64,000 nt of DNA from Rapidithrix thailandica (GTDB lineage: Bacteria > Bacteroidota > Bacteroidia > Cytophagales > Flammeovirgaceae), in the NCBI RefSeq assembly GCF_039710355.1, contig NZ_JBDKWZ010000003.1:475714-539713 (forward strand), read 5' to 3'. The translations under genes were made by a program, and so were the position numbers. Shown in pieces: positions 29,701-39,043 of the stretch. How positions within the stretch are numbered: the stretch's first letter is position 1; each line of letters opens with the position of its first letter. The notes under the pieces were generated by a model, which saw only the letters and a list, made by a program, of their open reading frames with translations, made no database searches and was not told where the DNA came from.

Positions 29701-32700
29701 ATCTTGACAGAAGTCGCTCCGGCAACAGCCTTGGCAAAAACGTTTGACAATATTCAAGTGAATGATGGATTTATGACCATTGACTTCATCAGTATTGTCA
29801 ACAATGCCAAAATCTCAGCTATTGAAATTTATGGAGATGAAAGTCTAAGCGATCCGCCTTCGGTCACTATCCTTGCTCCGGAAGACGGCAGTATGGTGTT
29901 ACAACCCTTTGACTTGGTGTATCAAATTGAAAATTGGGAAGTGAAATCGGGTGGAACACATTTCCATTGGATCATTGATGGGTTAAATATGGGAGGTGTT
30001 TACAATACGGAGCCAATTACGTTTAACAACCTGGAATTAGGGGATCATACCATTCGCCTGGAACTGTATAATTCCAATCATACAGGTACCGGCATTTACG
30101 ATGACGTCCAAATCACTGTGGTAGACCAACTGCCTACTTCCATTGTGATTGATGATCCGTTAGAAGGGGCTGTAGTCAACGGAAGTTTTGAGGTGGCCTT
30201 TACCGCTCATAGCTTTTCCATTCCGGCTGACGGTTATATCAGTTGGTCGTTGGACAACGGAGCCCTAACAGGGCAACATACTTCTGAAAATCCGATTAGC
30301 TTTTCCAACGTTGGTAACGGGTCGCATACACTCCGGTTGGATTTGATGAACTCCGACAATACCAGTACCGGGGAATATGACATTGTACAATTTGAAGTAG
30401 TACAGGAGTTGGCTATTGGCACTTGGACTGAGCAAGACGAGGCCGAGCATCACCGGGTAGATGTTCCCAATGCGGTCTATCAGAACAAATTGTATGTGTT
30501 CGGAGGTTTGGATCAGGTCAGTACCGGCCAGCCGGTTGTCGTCAGTACAGATGCATTGGACCCCCGGGCTCCTCAGGGGAATCAGTGGATGGTAAAGGCA
30601 CAAATGCCCACTCCGGTACACCATGCCATGGCCTCCTTGATTGATGGAGAAATATGGATTGTTTGTGGGTTTAAAGAGTCCAACTGGGGGGCCGGAGTGA
30701 ACAAAGTTCAAATTTATAACCCCAATACCAATACTTGGCGTGAAGGACCAGCCTATCCGAAAGCTTTGGGATCGGTAGCCTTGGTGCGTATCGGGAGAAA
30801 ATTACATGGCATCAGCGGACTCAAAGGGGTACGGCACGGAACCAGTAATGTAGAAGTCAATGATCATTATGTATTGGACCTGGATAACCAACAAGCGGGC
30901 TGGCAAGTGGCTCTGGCCATTCCTGTGGCCCGGAACCATATGGCTACAGTAGCCTTAGGAGGGAAAATTTATGGAATAGGAGGTGCCATTGGGCATGATG
31001 ATGTACCCCAACCTTGGCAAGATCAAAGCCGGGTGGATATATTCGATCCTTATACCAATACTTGGTCTCAGGCAGCTTCTTTGCCTTTGGGCATTTCACA
31101 CCACGAAAGCAGCACTTTTGTATTGGATGGAAAAATAGTGGTGGTATCGGGGAAAACTACCGGAGATTGGTCGGGAATTGATGATATCTGGGAATACACC
31201 CCGGAAACCAACACTTGGAAGAATATAGGAAATGTACCCGTATCCCGACTTAACCCGGCTTCCAAAGTGATTGGTGATACTCTTATCGTGACAGAAGGGG
31301 GAGGAGCTATCAAGGTGAAGGATACTTATTTTACCGAAGTCACCCGTGCCCGAAGTACTAAGATGGGATTCTGGCCTCAGCAAATCAGTAGTAGCTATAC
31401 CGAGGCTACTAATGGTACGATTGTCAAGAATTTACTTCTGTGGACTTATACGGGAGAAACTGCCTTTAATTTGAATTTGAGTAGTTTACCTTCTTGGCTT
31501 ACCATTAATGTTCCTCATACCCAGACAGGGACCTATGGAGCCGAGGTACAACTAGTGGTTGACGAAAGCCTGTTGGCAGCCGGTACAAATAGTTTTGAAC
31601 TGAAGGCATTTGCCACAGGTTACGATACGGCCAAAATATGGGTTCAGGTAGAAGGCAATGATCCTAACCAACCTTCTATTACAATTACCTCCCCTACTAA
31701 TGAGAGTTCAGTAGGGTTAAGTGTGGATGTGGCCTTTAACGTAAGTAACTGGTATGTAGGCCAGGATTCCAGTCATGTCAGCTGGGTATTTGAAGAATTG
31801 GAACCGAACGGACAGGTAACCAGTATGCAGACCGGTATGCATATGGACTTGAATCCCATTCCATTTACGGACTTAAAACACGGACAAATCTACCGGGCGC
31901 GGTTGGGATTGATGAATGCCGACCACACCAGTGCGGGCTATTTTGACGAAGTGATGTTCACAGCTGCCCATCCGGATGCTTTACAAATCAATGCCGGAGG
32001 CAATGCCATACAGACCGCCAGGGGTAATTTTATCAGTGATACGTATTTTACCGATGGAACAAGCTATTCTAGTAGTATTGAGATTCAAAATAGTACTGTG
32101 GCTATGCAGGACTTGTATCAAACCGAGCGTTGGGGAGATTTTCAATACGAAATCCCTGTAGCGAATGGAGCGTATAGTGTGATTTTACATTTTGCCGAAT
32201 TGTATTGGGGAGTGAATACACAAGGAGGACAGGGCGAACGGGTGTTCGATATATTCCTTGAAGGTAGTATGGTGTTGAGTGATTACGATATCGTCAGTGA
32301 TGTAGGACCCGCCACAGCTGTCAGCAAAGAATTTACTGTGAATATCACAGATGGTGCTGTAAGCCTTTATGGAATAGCTTCGGCAAATAATCCCAAGATT
32401 TCTGCCATCGAAATTGTTCCGGCTACTTCCGGAACGGAGTTTCCTCCTCAAATTACGGTCATCAACGATCAACAAATCATTGAAGGAGATACCCTACTTG
32501 TACCTATCACTGCTACCGACAATGAAAATGATCCCATCAGTTTAAGTGCATTGGTAAAAGAAAACGGAACACCAATTTCATCCTCCTTGTATTCATATAG
32601 TGATAATGGAAATGGTACAGGAGAATTTCAATTGCCTACGGCTTTGGGAGATGCCGGGAGAGAGTTTGAAGTGACCATCAGTGCAACGGATAATGACGGA

Positions 32701-35100
32701 ACTACTATGGAGAGCTTTCTTGTAGTAGTGGTGCCGGAAGGAAATGAGCAAGCTATACGGATTAATGCCGGAGGAGGAACGGTTGTGACCAATATAGGAG
32801 AATATATTAGTGATACCTATTTTACAGGTGGAAGTGCTTATTCCAGTGAGGAGTTTATTCAAAATAGCTCTTCGGCAATGCAACCGGTATACCAAACCGA
32901 ACGTTGGGGAGATTTTCAATATGAAATACCTGTGAGCAATGGCTCTTATCAAGTGGTATTGCACTTTGCCGAGTTGTATTGGGGTGTCAAAACACAAGGT
33001 GGTCAAGGCGAAAGAGTATTTGACATTTTGTTGGAGGGGAATATAGTGCTGGATAACTACGATATCGTCAGTGATGTAGGACCTGCCACTGCCGTTAGCA
33101 AGACCTTTACCGTAGATATTTTGGATGGAACGGTGAGCCTTTCGGCAACTGCCTCGGTCAACAACCCGAAGATCTCTGCGATTGAAGTACTACCGGTGGG
33201 AGATTTGCCCCAAGCCCCCCCTCAGCTAGCTGCTATTCCAGATAAAGAGGTGCTTGGAGGGCAAACTCTTACGGTTCCGGTCAGTGCTATGGATGGCAAC
33301 GGGGATGCGATTAGTTTGGATGTTCAGATCACTGAAAACGGCTCCCCCGTCTCTCCCTCTATGTATTCCTTTACAGACTTTGGCAATGGCACGGGAGAAC
33401 TGCAGTTCTTTACCTCCACAGGAGATGCCGGAAAAATAGTTGATGCTGTCGTTAGTGCGACAGACAATGATGGGACTTCTACGGAGTCTTTTACCATTAC
33501 CGTATTGGATGAAAATACAGTAGCTGCAATTCGCATTAATGCCGGAGGATCTCAATTACAAACCAGCGATGGTAAAACCTGGAGTGCGGATACACATCCG
33601 GATGGAGATAAGTACAATCCCACCCGTGTTATAGCAATTGCAGGAACCAATGACGATGCCTTGTATCAATCTGAACGAAATGACGGAGGTGTAGGCTTTT
33701 TACTGTATGAAATTCCTGTGCCGCCTTATAGCTCTTATACCGTCAACCTACATTTTGCAGAGTTATGGTGGGGAGCGCCTGGAGGTGGTCCTGGAGGTCC
33801 GGGTAAACGAGTGTTTGATATCAATATCGAAAACGGTCAAGCTTTTGTTGATAATTACGATATCAATGCTGATGTAGGGCCAGCTACTGCCACAGTAAAA
33901 ACCTTCTCAGGGATTACGGACAATAATGCAGATGGTAAAATCAAAATTTTGTTGGTAACGGAAGCCAATAAAGCAAAAATTTCCGCCATTGAAATTGTTC
34001 CTCAAGGAAGCACAGTCGGTTTGCCTCCGCAAATCTCAGCAATAAGCGATCAACAGGTGTCAGAAGGGGAAACACTCACGGTGCCTGTGTCTGCCAGTGA
34101 TAATGAAGGAGATGCGATTAGTTTGAGCGTGCAAGTTACGGAAAACGGCTCTCCGGTTTCTACCAGTGAATATAGTTTTAATGATAATGGAAATGGCTCC
34201 GGGTCTTTCCAATATACTCCGGTAGTAGGAGATGCGGGGCGTGTATTGGATGTATCTGTTCAGGCATCCGATGTGGACGGGTCGACCATGGAAATATTCC
34301 AAATTACGGTAACTCCACAAGGGCAAGGAACGCCTGTTCGAATCAATGCCGGAGGTCCCGATTTGCAAACCAACGATGGAAAACAATGGTCAGAAGATCT
34401 ATTGCAGATGGGAACGGCTTTTGAAAAACAAATAGCCATTGAAGGGACCAATGACGATGCTTTGTACCAAACCGAACGAAACGATGGGGGGGCCGGCTCT
34501 TTAACTTATGATTTGCCTGTGGAAGCGGCCAGTGAGTACACCGTCAATTTACATTTTGTCGAATTGTATTGGGGAGTAAATGGGCCGGGAGGTACTGGAA
34601 ACCGGGTGTTTGATATCAATATTGAAAATGGACAGGTATTGATTGATAATTATGATATCAATGTTGTGGTGAGTCCTCCGACTGCCGTAGTGGAAACCTT
34701 TACAGGAATCACTGACTCGAATGGAGATGGCAAAATCAACATTACCTTGGTAACGGAAGCTAATAAAGCGAAGATTTCTGCCATTGAGATTCTCCCAATC
34801 AATAGTTCTTCAGCAAAATTGGCAAGTACTATAAGCAGTACCAAAGTGCTGGAAGAAAAAGCGGAGGTGGACGTTTATCCGAACCCTTCTCCGGATGTTG
34901 TTACAATTGATATTTATGATCCTGAGGATTTACCAAAATCCATTAACATCTTTAATAGTGTAGGGCAAAGAGTATATGTCGAAGAGCATTTGAAGAAAGA
35001 CTCTTTACAGATCAACTTAGCAAATTATAACAGAGGCTTGTTTGTGGCTGTAATCAAAATAGGTGACAAACAGATTGTCCGGAAAATTTCTATTAAATGA
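26746..35100 (+). CDS. Giant secreted PQQ sugar-dehydrogenase/malectin/Kelch protein with T9SS tail, paralogue 2
   Basis: 2,784 aa from the ATG at 26746, chosen because it starts a signal peptide (MKKITLSLLCSLLSIIVG) and aligns with the first paralogue. The first 1,890 residues repeat the same module order: sugar-dehydrogenase propeller (SCCHAAGD, GCCDHNSG), PKD, CBM6-like, Ig, malectin 1 (882-1032), Ig pair, Kelch propeller (1223-1535), BACON-like, Ig, malectin 2 (1744-1895). Then the architecture departs: three units, each a cadherin-like segment followed by a malectin (malectins 3, 4 and 5 at about 2004-2152, 2259-2422, 2529-2685), and a T9SS sorting domain (2707-2784, VYPNPSPDVVTIDI). Malectin domains bind oligosaccharides. 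Five in one chain suggests multivalent glycan binding. The exact partner is unknown. Confidence 0.9.
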   Translation: MKKITLSLLCSLLSIIVGFAQSIPDQFQKVDVVTGLKNAVDFTFLPDGRVLLLDRFGEVILYKPDLQTTVSAAQIPVFHELEDGLIGIEPHPDFQSNQHVFVHYSPLNKSVNRVSRFTMQGDFFDMNSEVVLLEWGVQRVSCCHAAGDIEFDMDGNLYIATGDNTNHTEYATINETDSLYSAERTSSNTMDLRGKILRIKPESDGSYSIPAGNLFPNGQGGRAEIYAMGVRNPYTLHSDAQTGWLYWGEVGPDAAGPDPQQGPLGYDEINLMKQTGNMGWPYLAGKNQPYWNPYENKWYDANAPKNHSQWNTGATELPAAQPAWIEIPSECHMVGQRYYYDPEVVDDKKLPIEFDGAFFYFDFNTHWHSGQKVSTAYVVKMDNDGNIISNDLWNPTKIFGQGFIRMKIGPDDHMYILEYGTGCCDHNSGTGVLVRLDYVGVNSNLSPVAKISADKVAGSIPLTVNFSSAGSYDPDGPLNELTYEWDFESDGIVDATTANASHIYLLPGDYNAKLKVKDADGGESVKLLTIHAGNNFAEFDFDYPADGGFFAWNERINYKVVVTDPEDGSTSGGGISCNEVNIIPSLGHLDHTHDDNTENTCEGDYVVASGDHDVDGDDDLYFVFYVNYTDQGGLTAYGQVTVYPKRQEMEFYDEQSGVSLINNTDPWLGGLKSIRVSNGAYVKFEGRNLHNISSVKYRVASVYNGGIVELRADSPTGTLLGSANVPNTGSTDAWQYITTSVTDPGGKHDLYFVFKNASVSANIFDINFAEFQGVGESVDDIQPGITEVRGESKTEVQVIFWEPVQQATAQNVNNYAINNGLSISSAVLQPDGKTVSLTTSAMTDGASYTVTVNNIKDLVGNTIPVNTQASFVYNKALAPLVRVNTGGLAVSYSGEDWEIDQYNTGSENTFQNYNLNIAGTSKDELYQTERWGDFTYNIPVPMNGTYRLVLHFSELYWGVQNNEGAGSRVFNVNIENNQASLYNFDILTEVAPATALAKTFDNIQVNDGFMTIDFISIVNNAKISAIEIYGDESLSDPPSVTILAPEDGSMVLQPFDLVYQIENWEVKSGGTHFHWIIDGLNMGGVYNTEPITFNNLELGDHTIRLELYNSNHTGTGIYDDVQITVVDQLPTSIVIDDPLEGAVVNGSFEVAFTAHSFSIPADGYISWSLDNGALTGQHTSENPISFSNVGNGSHTLRLDLMNSDNTSTGEYDIVQFEVVQELAIGTWTEQDEAEHHRVDVPNAVYQNKLYVFGGLDQVSTGQPVVVSTDALDPRAPQGNQWMVKAQMPTPVHHAMASLIDGEIWIVCGFKESNWGAGVNKVQIYNPNTNTWREGPAYPKALGSVALVRIGRKLHGISGLKGVRHGTSNVEVNDHYVLDLDNQQAGWQVALAIPVARNHMATVALGGKIYGIGGAIGHDDVPQPWQDQSRVDIFDPYTNTWSQAASLPLGISHHESSTFVLDGKIVVVSGKTTGDWSGIDDIWEYTPETNTWKNIGNVPVSRLNPASKVIGDTLIVTEGGGAIKVKDTYFTEVTRARSTKMGFWPQQISSSYTEATNGTIVKNLLLWTYTGETAFNLNLSSLPSWLTINVPHTQTGTYGAEVQLVVDESLLAAGTNSFELKAFATGYDTAKIWVQVEGNDPNQPSITITSPTNESSVGLSVDVAFNVSNWYVGQDSSHVSWVFEELEPNGQVTSMQTGMHMDLNPIPFTDLKHGQIYRARLGLMNADHTSAGYFDEVMFTAAHPDALQINAGGNAIQTARGNFISDTYFTDGTSYSSSIEIQNSTVAMQDLYQTERWGDFQYEIPVANGAYSVILHFAELYWGVNTQGGQGERVFDIFLEGSMVLSDYDIVSDVGPATAVSKEFTVNITDGAVSLYGIASANNPKISAIEIVPATSGTEFPPQITVINDQQIIEGDTLLVPITATDNENDPISLSALVKENGTPISSSLYSYSDNGNGTGEFQLPTALGDAGREFEVTISATDNDGTTMESFLVVVVPEGNEQAIRINAGGGTVVTNIGEYISDTYFTGGSAYSSEEFIQNSSSAMQPVYQTERWGDFQYEIPVSNGSYQVVLHFAELYWGVKTQGGQGERVFDILLEGNIVLDNYDIVSDVGPATAVSKTFTVDILDGTVSLSATASVNNPKISAIEVLPVGDLPQAPPQLAAIPDKEVLGGQTLTVPVSAMDGNGDAISLDVQITENGSPVSPSMYSFTDFGNGTGELQFFTSTGDAGKIVDAVVSATDNDGTSTESFTITVLDENTVAAIRINAGGSQLQTSDGKTWSADTHPDGDKYNPTRVIAIAGTNDDALYQSERNDGGVGFLLYEIPVPPYSSYTVNLHFAELWWGAPGGGPGGPGKRVFDINIENGQAFVDNYDINADVGPATATVKTFSGITDNNADGKIKILLVTEANKAKISAIEIVPQGSTVGLPPQISAISDQQVSEGETLTVPVSASDNEGDAISLSVQVTENGSPVSTSEYSFNDNGNGSGSFQYTPVVGDAGRVLDVSVQASDVDGSTMEIFQITVTPQGQGTPVRINAGGPDLQTNDGKQWSEDLLQMGTAFEKQIAIEGTNDDALYQTERNDGGAGSLTYDLPVEAASEYTVNLHFVELYWGVNGPGGTGNRVFDINIENGQVLIDNYDINVVVSPPTAVVETFTGITDSNGDGKINITLVTEANKAKISAIEILPINSSSAKLASTISSTKVLEEKAEVDVYPNPSPDVVTIDIYDPEDLPKSINIFNSVGQRVYVEEHLKKDSLQINLANYNRGLFVAVIKIGDKQIVRKISIK
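32026..33190 (+). repeat. Near-identical malectin units inside the second giant gene
   Basis: Malectin 2 (about 32026-32420) and malectin 3 (about 32806-33190) are close at the DNA level as well as in protein; for example both carry the motif TTGGGGAGATTTTCAATA within the ERWGDFQYEIPV block and the same GPATAVSKxFTV ending. This indicates recent internal duplication or conversion, not just an old domain repeat. Confidence 0.7.
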
Positions 35101-35136
35101 TTTTAGCGTTTATATAATTGGTAAAGTTAAAGTACC

Positions 35137-35173
35137 AAGCTGGAGCAGGATCATCCTGCTACCAGCTTTTTTT
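35137..35173 (+). terminator. Terminator of the second giant gene
   Basis: AAGCTGG-AGCAGGAT pairs with ATCCTGCT-A-CCAGCTT (one bulged A), then seven T. It lies between converging stops. Confidence 0.85.
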
Positions 35174-35187
35174 ATGATTTTCATTAA

Positions 35188-36078
35188 CTATTTGGCAGGT
35201 TCTACAACGGCTGACCCTGATAAATCCAAATCCAAATCAGGTTGTAAATTATAGTGAAGTACAGAGGCACCAGAACCCGTTACTTTAAGTTGTTTAACAG
35301 GAGAAACTTCTGCCTCTGCGGAACCTTCGTTGATGATTTTAATATCATCAGTAGGGAGGTCAAAGCTATACAAACGCGTGTCTCCGGAATTTTTGGAGCT
35401 GAATTCATCGGTTAAGTGATAAATTTTAACAGGTCCTATGATTTTTAGTCCATTCTCTACATTGACAATAGATTGACCAATTAGCAATTGGGAGTCATCC
35501 AGGATCAACGCGTTTTCATACACCACCTCTACATCGTCTTCTTCTAAAATTAAAAATTCTTTCTCTTCGGTACGGATAAGAGAAGACAGCCAAACCTGAC
35601 TACTTCCTTTTAAGGTAGTTTCAATATCTTCTACCTGGAGTCCGGAGGCTGTCAGTCTACTATCCCCTTGAGTAAGTAAAGCCAAGTCGTCCAGCCAGTC
35701 ACCGTTTTCTTGTTCTAAAAGCACCTGTGCATCTGCTTCTACCACAATTGTCAGATCATCATCAGTGGGCAGGTAAATTACCAGGCTGTCAGAAGGTTTA
35801 ATGTAATCTTTGCCATGAATATGCAAGGTATTATCACTCACTTTTAACTCAAGCAAGTCATGTAAATATGCATTTGCTGTGACTTTGATTTCATGAGAGT
35901 CATCCTCGTCTTCTTCAAAGAGAATCAGTTTGGCATTGGTACTAATCCTCACTTTGTCGAAATCTTCTACAGAAAAGAAATCTTTATAATCTCCCTCAAA
36001 ATCATCGTCTTTATCACATGAAAAGGCCAAAAATGCACCTACGAATAATAGAAGAAGTTTACTTTGAAAGTTTCGCAT
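35188..36078 (-). CDS. GIN-domain (DUF2807) lipoprotein
   Basis: 296 aa. The signal peptide ends in a lipobox-like FLAFSCDKDDD, so it is probably lipid-anchored. The rest is a repetitive beta-helix typical of the head GIN domain (FSVEDFDKVRISTNAKLILFEED, VTANAYLHDLLELKVSDNTLHIHGK, then repeated GSxxV/GSGxS turns such as TGSGASVLHYNL near the C-terminus). These proteins occur throughout Bacteroidota; their role is unknown. It stands alone between a converging giant gene and the divergent rpmH unit. Confidence 0.85.
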   Translation of the reverse strand: MRNFQSKLLLLFVGAFLAFSCDKDDDFEGDYKDFFSVEDFDKVRISTNAKLILFEEDEDDSHEIKVTANAYLHDLLELKVSDNTLHIHGKDYIKPSDSLVIYLPTDDDLTIVVEADAQVLLEQENGDWLDDLALLTQGDSRLTASGLQVEDIETTLKGSSQVWLSSLIRTEEKEFLILEEDDVEVVYENALILDDSQLLIGQSIVNVENGLKIIGPVKIYHLTDEFSSKNSGDTRLYSFDLPTDDIKIINEGSAEAEVSPVKQLKVTGSGASVLHYNLQPDLDLDLSGSAVVEPAK

Positions 36079-36258
36079 AATATCAAAAAATTAGTTTCAC
36101 TTACTTTGTACAAATTACTTGCCTTATCTCTGACGGAATGTTACCGGATTTGGTTGGAATATTTTAAAAAAATGCTTTTCCGAATTCAGAACCAAAGAAC
36201 GTAGACAGTGATTTGGAAGGATTATTTTGAATTTGCTACTTAATTAATTTTCAACAGG

Positions 36259-36290
36259 TTTGTGGATTACTGAATTGTTTGTTAGTTTTG
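36259..36290 (+). promoter_or_regulatory. Promoter of rpmH
   Basis: TTTG (36259-36262), 20-bp spacer, TAGTTTTG (36283-36290): a full match to the Bacteroidota consensus TTTG-N20-TAnnTTTG, 34 bp before the rpmH ATG. Confidence 0.7.
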
Positions 36291-36324
36291 CAGGCCTAAT
36301 TTATAACTTTGAATTTGAGGACAA

Positions 36325-36483
36325 ATGAAAAGGACATACCAACCATCTAATAGAAAAAGAAAGAACAAACACGGTTTCCGTTCAAGAATGCAAAGCGTAG
36401 GTGGCCGTTTGGTTATTGCGAAAAGAAGAGCAAAAGGTAGAAAAAAATTGAGTGTTTCTAACGAAAGAAAACACAAAGCTTAA
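36325..36483 (+). CDS. rpmH: 50S ribosomal protein L34
   Basis: 52-residue basic protein starting MKRTYQPSNRKRKNKHGF with the family motif GFRSRMQSVGGRLVIAKRRAKGRKKLSV. It binds 23S rRNA in the large subunit. As in most bacteria it lies just upstream of rnpA; here a 41-codon ORF separates the two. Identification is certain. Confidence 0.97.
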   Translation: MKRTYQPSNRKRKNKHGFRSRMQSVGGRLVIAKRRAKGRKKLSVSNERKHKA

Positions 36484-36521
36484 TCTGTTTTTGATAAAAA
36501 CTCCTTAAACAATACGGAAGG

Positions 36522-36647
36522 ATGAAAACTAGGATCGCAAAAAAAATCGTAAAGAAAAAAGAAGACCTGAAATACAACCGGGAGCAGTTAAGAAAAGCTG
36601 ACACTGTTGTAGGTAGATACGAGCGTAGAAAAAAGGCTGATCAATAA
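36522..36647 (+). CDS. 41-residue very basic conserved-position ORF between rpmH and rnpA
   Basis: 41 aa, starting MKTRIAKKIVKKKEDLKY and ending YERRKKADQ; about a third of the residues are Lys or Arg. It lies 38 bp after rpmH and 44 bp before rnpA on the same strand, so it would be co-transcribed with them. No family is recognised; a small RNA- or ribosome-binding protein is an attractive inference. Composition is protein-like, not random AT-rich filler. Confidence 0.55.
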   Translation: MKTRIAKKIVKKKEDLKYNREQLRKADTVVGRYERRKKADQ

Positions 36648-36691
36648 ATCCGGTTCGGGCTTGTTCATATTATTATTTATCAGATAGTATT

Positions 36692-37069
36692 TTGAAAGAG
36701 TCCTTGGATCAAACCTTTCCTAAGAGTGAACGCCTGACAGGTAAGAAATCAATCCAGGAGCTTTTTACTAAAAGCTCCTCTGTTTTTTTATTTCCTTTCA
36801 AAATCCTGTACACTTTTCCCGAAACCTCAACTGAAAAGTACCCCAGGGTGTTAATTTCGGTGCCTAAAAGAAGATTTTCAAAAGCAGTGCACCGCAATAA
36901 GCTTAAGCGAAGGATACGTGAAGCTTATCGATTACACAAATCCGCTATATTTACCTCTGACACCAATCCTGACCGCCTAGCCATTATCTATGTGGGCAAG
37001 GAAATCTCTGATTTTCATTTCTTGGAAAAAAAGCTGACGGCTGTACTGCAAAAGATCGGGAAAAAGTAG
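36692..37069 (+). CDS. rnpA: Ribonuclease P protein component
   Basis: 125 aa. The RnpA core is plain: FPKSERLTGKKSIQELF at the start, ISVPKRRFSKAVHRNKLKRRIREAYRLHK (the RNR basic signature) in the middle. It assists the RNase P RNA in maturing tRNA 5' ends. The start is TTG at 36692; no ATG exists before the conserved region. Same strand as rpmH and the small ORF. Confidence 0.92.
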   Translation: MKESLDQTFPKSERLTGKKSIQELFTKSSSVFLFPFKILYTFPETSTEKYPRVLISVPKRRFSKAVHRNKLKRRIREAYRLHKSAIFTSDTNPDRLAIIYVGKEISDFHFLEKKLTAVLQKIGKK

Positions 37070-37366
37070 TAATCTTCGCAGTGGGAAAGCCTACAAAGGG
37101 CCTAAATAAATTTTTAGGAGCGAAGTTTGTTATGTTTTTGCTAGATATTCCTAAATTTAGGAGAGGTTTTTTGAAAGAAAAAAACCGGATTAACTAGCTT
37201 TAAGGTTAGTATTTACTTGGCTCCCATTGTGTTTCCCATACGAAGGGCGCAGCTAATTAAATTGGACGATTTTTTTGCAATCCTTCAATAAAGCCTGTGA
37301 ACCAAATCCCGTCCTTTTTTGTAAAAGCATCATGATAGTTAATCAAAAGCATAATACTATTTCCCT

Positions 37367-39016
37367 ATGAAATTTAAAAAATTAAGCCTTGGTGTAGTGG
37401 TATTTACTCTTATCAGTTCTCTGGTAGCATTTAGCCCTCATGATAAATACTTCGAAATAGCTAAAAATATTGACATCTTTGTGACTTTGTACCAAGAGGT
37501 AAATAAGTTTTATGTTGATGATGTAAACCCTACGGACTTGATGAATTCGGGGATCAATTCAATGTTGAATACCTTAGACCCGTATACGGATTACATTCCG
37601 GAGGATGAAATTGAAGATTATCGTACGATGACTACCGGGGAATACGGAGGAGTGGGGATTATGATTGGCAACCGGAATAGTAAAATCATGATACTGATGG
37701 CATCCGAAGGGTTTGCTGCTGATCGTGCCGGCTTGGAAATAGGGGATGAGCTGATTAAAATTGATGAGGTAGATGTGGAGAGAAGGAATATTGATGATAT
37801 AAGTAAATTATTGAAAGGACAATCAGGTTCGGAAGTAAATTTGACCGTAAGAAGGTTCGGGCATACCACTCCGTTGACCTTTCACTTGAAGAGAGAGAAG
37901 ATTCAATTGAGTAATGTGCCTTATTTTGGAATGGTAACCGAAGATATTGGCTTAATTCAATTAACGGATTTTACAAGAAATGCAAGCAAAGAGGTCGCTA
38001 CAGCCCTGAATAAATTAAAAGATCAAGGGGCAAAGAAAGTTATTTTAGACTTAAGAAGTAACCCCGGAGGCCTTTTGTCTGAGGCAATCAATGTTTCCAA
38101 TGTTTTTCTCCCAAAAGGCCTTGAAATTGTAAGTACAAAAGGTAAGATCAAAGATTGGAACCGGACCAATAAAGCACTGAATAGCCCGGTGGATACAGAG
38201 ATCCCTTTGGCAGTACTGATCAACGGGCATAGTGCATCGGCTGCTGAGATTGTTTCTGGGGTCATTCAAGACTATGACCGGGGAGTGTTAGTAGGTAGAC
38301 GTTCTTTTGGTAAGGGGCTGGTACAAGCAACCCGTTCCTTGTCGTACAATTCTAAACTGAAAGTGACCGTTGCCAAATATTATATTCCAAGTGGCAGATG
38401 CATTCAAGAGATTGACTATAGCCATAAAAGTAAAGACGGATCCCCTGAAAAGATTCCGGATTCTTTGAGAGTTGCTTTTAAAACCCAAAATGGGCGAACA
38501 GTCTATGATGGAGGAGGGGTGTCTCCAGATCTTCGGGTGTCTCCTATGAATTATGCAACCATCACTATGAGTCTGTTGAACAGAGGGTTGATCTTTAACT
38601 ATGCAACGGAATATAAATTTAAACATGAGCAAATTCCCCCTGCAAAAGATTTTTCATTGACAGATGCTGAATTTGAGGAGTTTGTCGAATGGTTAAATGA
38701 CAAAGAGTATGATTATCGCACGGAAGTGGAAAAGTCTTATGATAAGCTTGTAATCAGTGCTAAGGCAGAAAAATATTATGATGATATTCAAAATGAAATT
38801 CAGGCCTTAAAACAGAAGATTTTTCACAACAAAGAGTCGGACTTATATAACTTCAAAAAAGAAATAAAGAGAGAGTTGGAAAAAGAGATTTGTTCGAGGT
38901 ATTACTTAAAGAATGGACGCATTGAGGTTGCCTTTGATCATGATCATGATGTGCTTACTGCAGTAGCAGTATTAAATGACAACGACCGTTATGGAGAAAT
39001 ACTGGCGAAGCATTAA
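37367..39016 (+). CDS. S41-family C-terminal processing peptidase (CtpA/Prc type)
   Basis: 549 aa. A signal/anchor segment (LGVVVFTLISSLVAFSP) leads into a helical N-terminal domain, a PDZ domain (residues about 85-170, GEYGGVGIMIGNRNSKI... RAGLEIGDELIKID), and the S41 core with catalytic Ser in NGHSASAAEIVSG and Lys in SFGKGLVQ. A helical C-terminal extension follows. Such enzymes trim C-termini of envelope proteins. It lies 297 bp after rnpA; the gap shows no ORF. Confident on family, substrate unknown. Confidence 0.94.
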   Translation: MKFKKLSLGVVVFTLISSLVAFSPHDKYFEIAKNIDIFVTLYQEVNKFYVDDVNPTDLMNSGINSMLNTLDPYTDYIPEDEIEDYRTMTTGEYGGVGIMIGNRNSKIMILMASEGFAADRAGLEIGDELIKIDEVDVERRNIDDISKLLKGQSGSEVNLTVRRFGHTTPLTFHLKREKIQLSNVPYFGMVTEDIGLIQLTDFTRNASKEVATALNKLKDQGAKKVILDLRSNPGGLLSEAINVSNVFLPKGLEIVSTKGKIKDWNRTNKALNSPVDTEIPLAVLINGHSASAAEIVSGVIQDYDRGVLVGRRSFGKGLVQATRSLSYNSKLKVTVAKYYIPSGRCIQEIDYSHKSKDGSPEKIPDSLRVAFKTQNGRTVYDGGGVSPDLRVSPMNYATITMSLLNRGLIFNYATEYKFKHEQIPPAKDFSLTDAEFEEFVEWLNDKEYDYRTEVEKSYDKLVISAKAEKYYDDIQNEIQALKQKIFHNKESDLYNFKKEIKRELEKEICSRYYLKNGRIEVAFDHDHDVLTAVAVLNDNDRYGEILAKH

Positions 39017-39043
39017 TTTTTTTGCTCATATTTGATTTACTAT

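Noticed and set aside
37070..37366. Possible small gene between rnpA and the S41 protease
   Set aside because: No reading frame of convincing length or composition.
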